The notes beneath the pieces were generated by a model. The model saw nothing but the letters and a program-made list of their open reading frames with translations, searched no databases and was not told where the DNA came from. A stretch of DNA of 64,000 bases from JAXHTY01 sp034189225. Lineage in GTDB: Bacteria > Desulfobacterota > Desulfobacteria > Desulfobacterales > Desulfosudaceae. A program made the translations under genes and the position numbers. Positions 61,474 to 64,000 of the stretch are shown piece by piece. The DNA is taken from assembly GCA_034189225.1 (NCBI GenBank), contig JAXHVL010000133.1:10672-74671 (forward strand). Reading direction: 5' to 3'. The first letter of the stretch is position 1. The number at the start of each line of letters is the position of its first letter.

Positions 61474-62313
61474 TTAGTGTTCGAATAGATATTTGTTGAG
61501 CTGGGAAAGATCGGTTATAACAATATCCGGTGCCAGACCTTCGCATCGTTTGTCGTCTTTCCGCAGGCGTAACGATCGGGCATCTCCGGCAAAAAGCGCG
61601 GTCTGAAACCCGCATTGCTGAGCCGGATAGATATCGTTGAGCATGTCATTGCCCATGTAAAGCGCGGCATCGCTTTGTATGCCTTTTGCGGCAAGCTGCT
61701 TTGCCGCCAGTCGATATAAATATAAAGATGGCTTTGCATACCCGTACGTATATGAGTAAAACACCAGATCCGGATCTGCCCATGATGTTTCGGGCTGTTC
61801 GCCCAGAAACTCATCAAACAGATGCCGGGTATAAAACTGAGCATTGGAAATGATGCCGGCCCTCAGGTCCGAACCCTGGATTCGGGAAAGGGTGGCTTCC
61901 AGGTTCGGCATGGGCCAGGCCGGATTCACGGTTTTCTCAAAATAGAGGGCCACTGCCCTGGCCCTGGCGTTATCCGGTGTGTCAAGCACCTGTTGCCATA
62001 TTTTGTCCGTTTCCACTTCCGGGTGATCAATTCCCTGCGCTTTCATCCGGGCGTGGGCGGTCTCGATGGCATGGAAAAAACGGTTCAACAGATCCGCCGG
62101 TGCCTGTTTGATATCAAATTCTTCCACAAGCTGCCGGGCGGTTTCTCCTGTCTCCCATTGGGCTTTTACCGTGCTGATATCGCCTGAGGCACTGATGAAA
62201 AGGGTGCCGTAAACATCAAAGAGCACCGCGGAAACCGGTCGTTTCAGACGGCCGCTTTTTTTCATGCCCGTCTCGATGGGCGTCATTGGCCTGGTGGCAA
62301 ACGTGTCACTCAT
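61474..62313 (-). CDS. HAD-family hydrolase/phosphatase
   Basis: The start at 62313 overlaps the end of the glycosyltransferase gene by 8 bp. The 279-residue protein has motif I VLFDVYGTLF, motif II IISNAQFYTRHLF, motif III KPSLYLYRLA and motif IV YMGNDMLNDIYPAQQCGFQT; motif I has DVYGT with the two Asp/Tyr arrangement of haloacid-dehalogenase-like phosphatases where the second Asp is replaced by Tyr. Coupled to a glycosyltransferase, it could remove a phosphate from a sugar-phosphate product, but substrate is not known. Confidence 0.85.
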   Translation of the reverse strand: MSDTFATRPMTPIETGMKKSGRLKRPVSAVLFDVYGTLFISASGDISTVKAQWETGETARQLVEEFDIKQAPADLLNRFFHAIETAHARMKAQGIDHPEVETDKIWQQVLDTPDNARARAVALYFEKTVNPAWPMPNLEATLSRIQGSDLRAGIISNAQFYTRHLFDEFLGEQPETSWADPDLVFYSYTYGYAKPSLYLYRLAAKQLAAKGIQSDAALYMGNDMLNDIYPAQQCGFQTALFAGDARSLRLRKDDKRCEGLAPDIVITDLSQLNKYLFEH

Positions 62314-63742
62314 GAGCGCTGCCTTCCTCATATTCGCCCCATTTGAGGAGGCTGAAATTTTCCGGGCTTAAAAATTGTTTAAGCAGTCGGTCTTTGTCAA
62401 GGCGCTGGGCAACCTTTGTCCGGCTTGCGCTGGCATAGGCGGCCATGAGCCGCTCTGCCAGGGCGGTATGGCTGAATCGGCGCCTGACCACTTCGTCGTT
62501 CTGCCGAATCGCCCTTTTGGCGAGGTCTCGGTTGAGGTGGGCAAGAAATGGGTTTTTTTTCACCAGCACCTGCCGGTCTTCGTCGGATGCCATGAGGCGG
62601 GAGAGAAGCTGTTTCTGAAGGAATTCGTCAAGGGCCCCGAAGTCGATGATGGGTGCCTTGGCTACTGCCGAGAAAGGGGCTGTCAGGTCCTCGTTGGCCC
62701 GGCTCATGCCAAAGGCCCTGCAGCTGTTGGCCACCGCTGTTTGAAATCTGTTTTCCAGCGTTTGTCTGTCGAACCATGTGGTGGGGACGGCAATAGCGTC
62801 ATAAAGATGATCCAGGCATAGACCGGCATCTTCGAAATCCGCACAGACAGCCGGCAGCCGGCGGCCGCACAGGGGTTTTCCTGCTGTCCAGGGTTCCAGA
62901 AAGGAGAAGCCGAATCCTTCCGTGATGCTGGTTGTGAGCATGGCATCGGCGGCGGCCACCAGTTCCAGAAAATCCCGTTTTGAAGAGGCTTCGAACATGA
63001 CATTGAGGCCGTGGTCCCGGGCAAACGCCTTCCATCCGTCATAGGCGGGAAAGTCCGCCGGACTGTTAGGTGGCAGGGTGATTGCCAGTGTTTCGTTTTT
63101 TTCAAAGAACAGGGACAGCAATATGGCTTCGCCGATGTTCTTACGGCGAATGGCCCTCACCGGATAAAGGATGATCCGCTCGTCCTGTGCCGCCGATTCA
63201 TTTGCCGGTACATTGGCAAACGGGGTAACGGCATTGGCAATATTGTGTATGCCCTCATCTACCGCCCCGGCATCCAGAAGAATCATTCGATCCCGGGAAT
63301 TGATCACCCCGATATGGCAATCCGCCGGATAGGGGGCCCGTGTGAAATAATTTTTGGGGCGACCATCCTCGGCAAAGTCGTGTACTTGCAATAAAAGGGC
63401 CATCCCCTTTTTTTTCAGGTGTTCGATGACGTTGAGAAGCTGCCTGTTTTTTCGAAGGAACGGGTTGTGAATATGGACCAGGTCGCATCCGGTTTCCCAT
63501 CGTTGATTGATCTGGTCAATAATCGCATCGGCCGCTCTTCCGGGGTCCGGACAGGCATCACCGTCATGCCCGTCATATCCCAGCGCCGGTATCACCTGTA
63601 TCTCGGCGGGAAACACACCGTCCGGTTGTTCGCCGGTGAGAACCAGAAACTCATTTTTATCGGCCGTTGCTTCGATCTGCTGCCGGATAACCGTCGTTAC
63701 ACCGCCGGGCCGTAAATGGTAATGGAGCACTGCTATTTTCAT
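62306..63742 (-). CDS. GT4-like glycosyltransferase
   Basis: The start at 63742 gives MKIAVLHYHLRPGGVTTVIR, a GT-B N-terminal glycine-rich loop. Further features are CDLVHIHNPFLRKNRQLLN, LYPVRAIRRKNIGEAILLSL and the acidic EX7E-type donor-binding motif SITEGFGFSFLEPWTAGKPL. The 478-residue protein is a retaining GT-B enzyme; donor and acceptor are unknown. The coupled HAD phosphatase is an arrangement also seen for synthase/phosphatase pairs making compatible solutes such as mannosylglucosylglycerate, which would suit the trehalose genes in this window, but this is speculative. Confidence 0.85.
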   Translation of the reverse strand: MKIAVLHYHLRPGGVTTVIRQQIEATADKNEFLVLTGEQPDGVFPAEIQVIPALGYDGHDGDACPDPGRAADAIIDQINQRWETGCDLVHIHNPFLRKNRQLLNVIEHLKKKGMALLLQVHDFAEDGRPKNYFTRAPYPADCHIGVINSRDRMILLDAGAVDEGIHNIANAVTPFANVPANESAAQDERIILYPVRAIRRKNIGEAILLSLFFEKNETLAITLPPNSPADFPAYDGWKAFARDHGLNVMFEASSKRDFLELVAAADAMLTTSITEGFGFSFLEPWTAGKPLCGRRLPAVCADFEDAGLCLDHLYDAIAVPTTWFDRQTLENRFQTAVANSCRAFGMSRANEDLTAPFSAVAKAPIIDFGALDEFLQKQLLSRLMASDEDRQVLVKKNPFLAHLNRDLAKRAIRQNDEVVRRRFSHTALAERLMAAYASASRTKVAQRLDKDRLLKQFLSPENFSLLKWGEYEEGSAHE

Positions 63743-63880
63743 GTTGAGTTCTTGCACGTTTTATCAATTGCCCGCAATATGTCAAGTATCGGGCAGGGGT
63801 CGTTTCATGTAATTAATACAGGTCTTTTGAGCAGAGTAAAATTCGTGAACACATGTGGTGCCAACAGCGTCTGCTAATAG

Positions 63881-64000
63881 GTGCCCATCCATAAATTGCT
63901 ATTTTGCCCGATTTCTGCGTCAGGCTCAAATTTTAATCCTCAAAATACGCAAAGTATTCCTCCGGTTAAAATTTTCGCCTTCCTTGAACTCGACCAAAAT
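63881..64000 (+). mobile_element. Family A MITE-like element, copy 6 (cut by the window end)
   Basis: 120 of 141 bp are present, beginning GTGCCCATCC after TAATAG (63875-63880), the expected left target copy. It lies upstream of the glycosyltransferase operon. Confidence 0.9.

Overview
The window reads as chromosomal DNA of an anaerobic, probably sulfate-reducing member of the Desulfobacterota (Desulfobacterales-like). This is an inference from gene content: desulfoferrodoxin, two rubrerythrins, two rubredoxins, a rubredoxin:oxygen-oxidoreductase-type flavodiiron protein, a low-potential triheme cytochrome c, a short-loop cytochrome bd oxidase, and many short palindromic intergenic repeats. 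No rRNA, tRNA, CRISPR array or transposase gene was recognised.

Layout. 1-6.5 kb: the 3' part of a very large Tc-toxin A-subunit-like gene, open at the window edge. 6.5-20.2 kb: a 13.4-kb block bounded by two near-identical ~264-bp direct repeats, each with a promoter, a candidate structured RNA, a terminator and the start of a small membrane-protein gene. Inside are a beta-phosphoglucomutase/GH65 phosphorylase fusion, a small P-loop kinase and glgX-treY-treZ-malQ, together a route between glycogen/maltodextrins, trehalose and sugar phosphates. The right repeat truncates a minus-strand operon that also carries a frameshifted membrane-protein gene. 21-32 kb: mostly single genes (msrAB fusion, acetate-transporter-like gene, FitA/VapC-type toxin-antitoxin pair, rubrerythrin, kinase, UspA, MBL hydrolase, metF, a ZraP-like protein, a YHS protein), then a cobalamin riboswitch with its own terminator in front of a ThiC-family gene that is probably the anaerobic benzimidazole synthase bzaF. 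31.7-35.5 kb: a minus-strand metal-related operon (Cys-rich exported protein, DUF2318 protein, MacB-like permease and ATPase, HMA protein) behind a consensus promoter with an operator-like palindrome. 35.5-44.6 kb: MscS-type channel, CorA, deaminase, metallophosphoesterase and patatin, separated by repeat-rich DNA holding remnants of three other genes.

44.9-52.5 kb is a continuous minus-strand oxygen and ROS defence cluster: rubrerythrin, desulfoferrodoxin, flavodoxin, cydA, cydB, triheme cytochrome, DUF2892 protein, rubredoxin, flavodiiron protein and ferredoxin. An unusual CX4C rubredoxin and a small conserved-looking gene lie just upstream. 52.5-60.2 kb: a DHH phosphoesterase and a complete YejABE-like peptide ABC importer with two DppD/DppF ATPases. 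61-63.8 kb: a GT4-like glycosyltransferase, a HAD hydrolase and a small HTH-like protein in one operon.

The most striking structural signal is mobile. Family A is a 141-bp MITE-like element with ~17-bp imperfect terminal inverted repeats and 6-bp target duplications, in six copies. A longer relative sits next to one copy with the same hexamer repeated three times. Family B is a 156-bp MITE-like element with 6-bp duplications, in two full copies and several fragments. Both are defined from this sequence alone and no mobilising transposase is in view.
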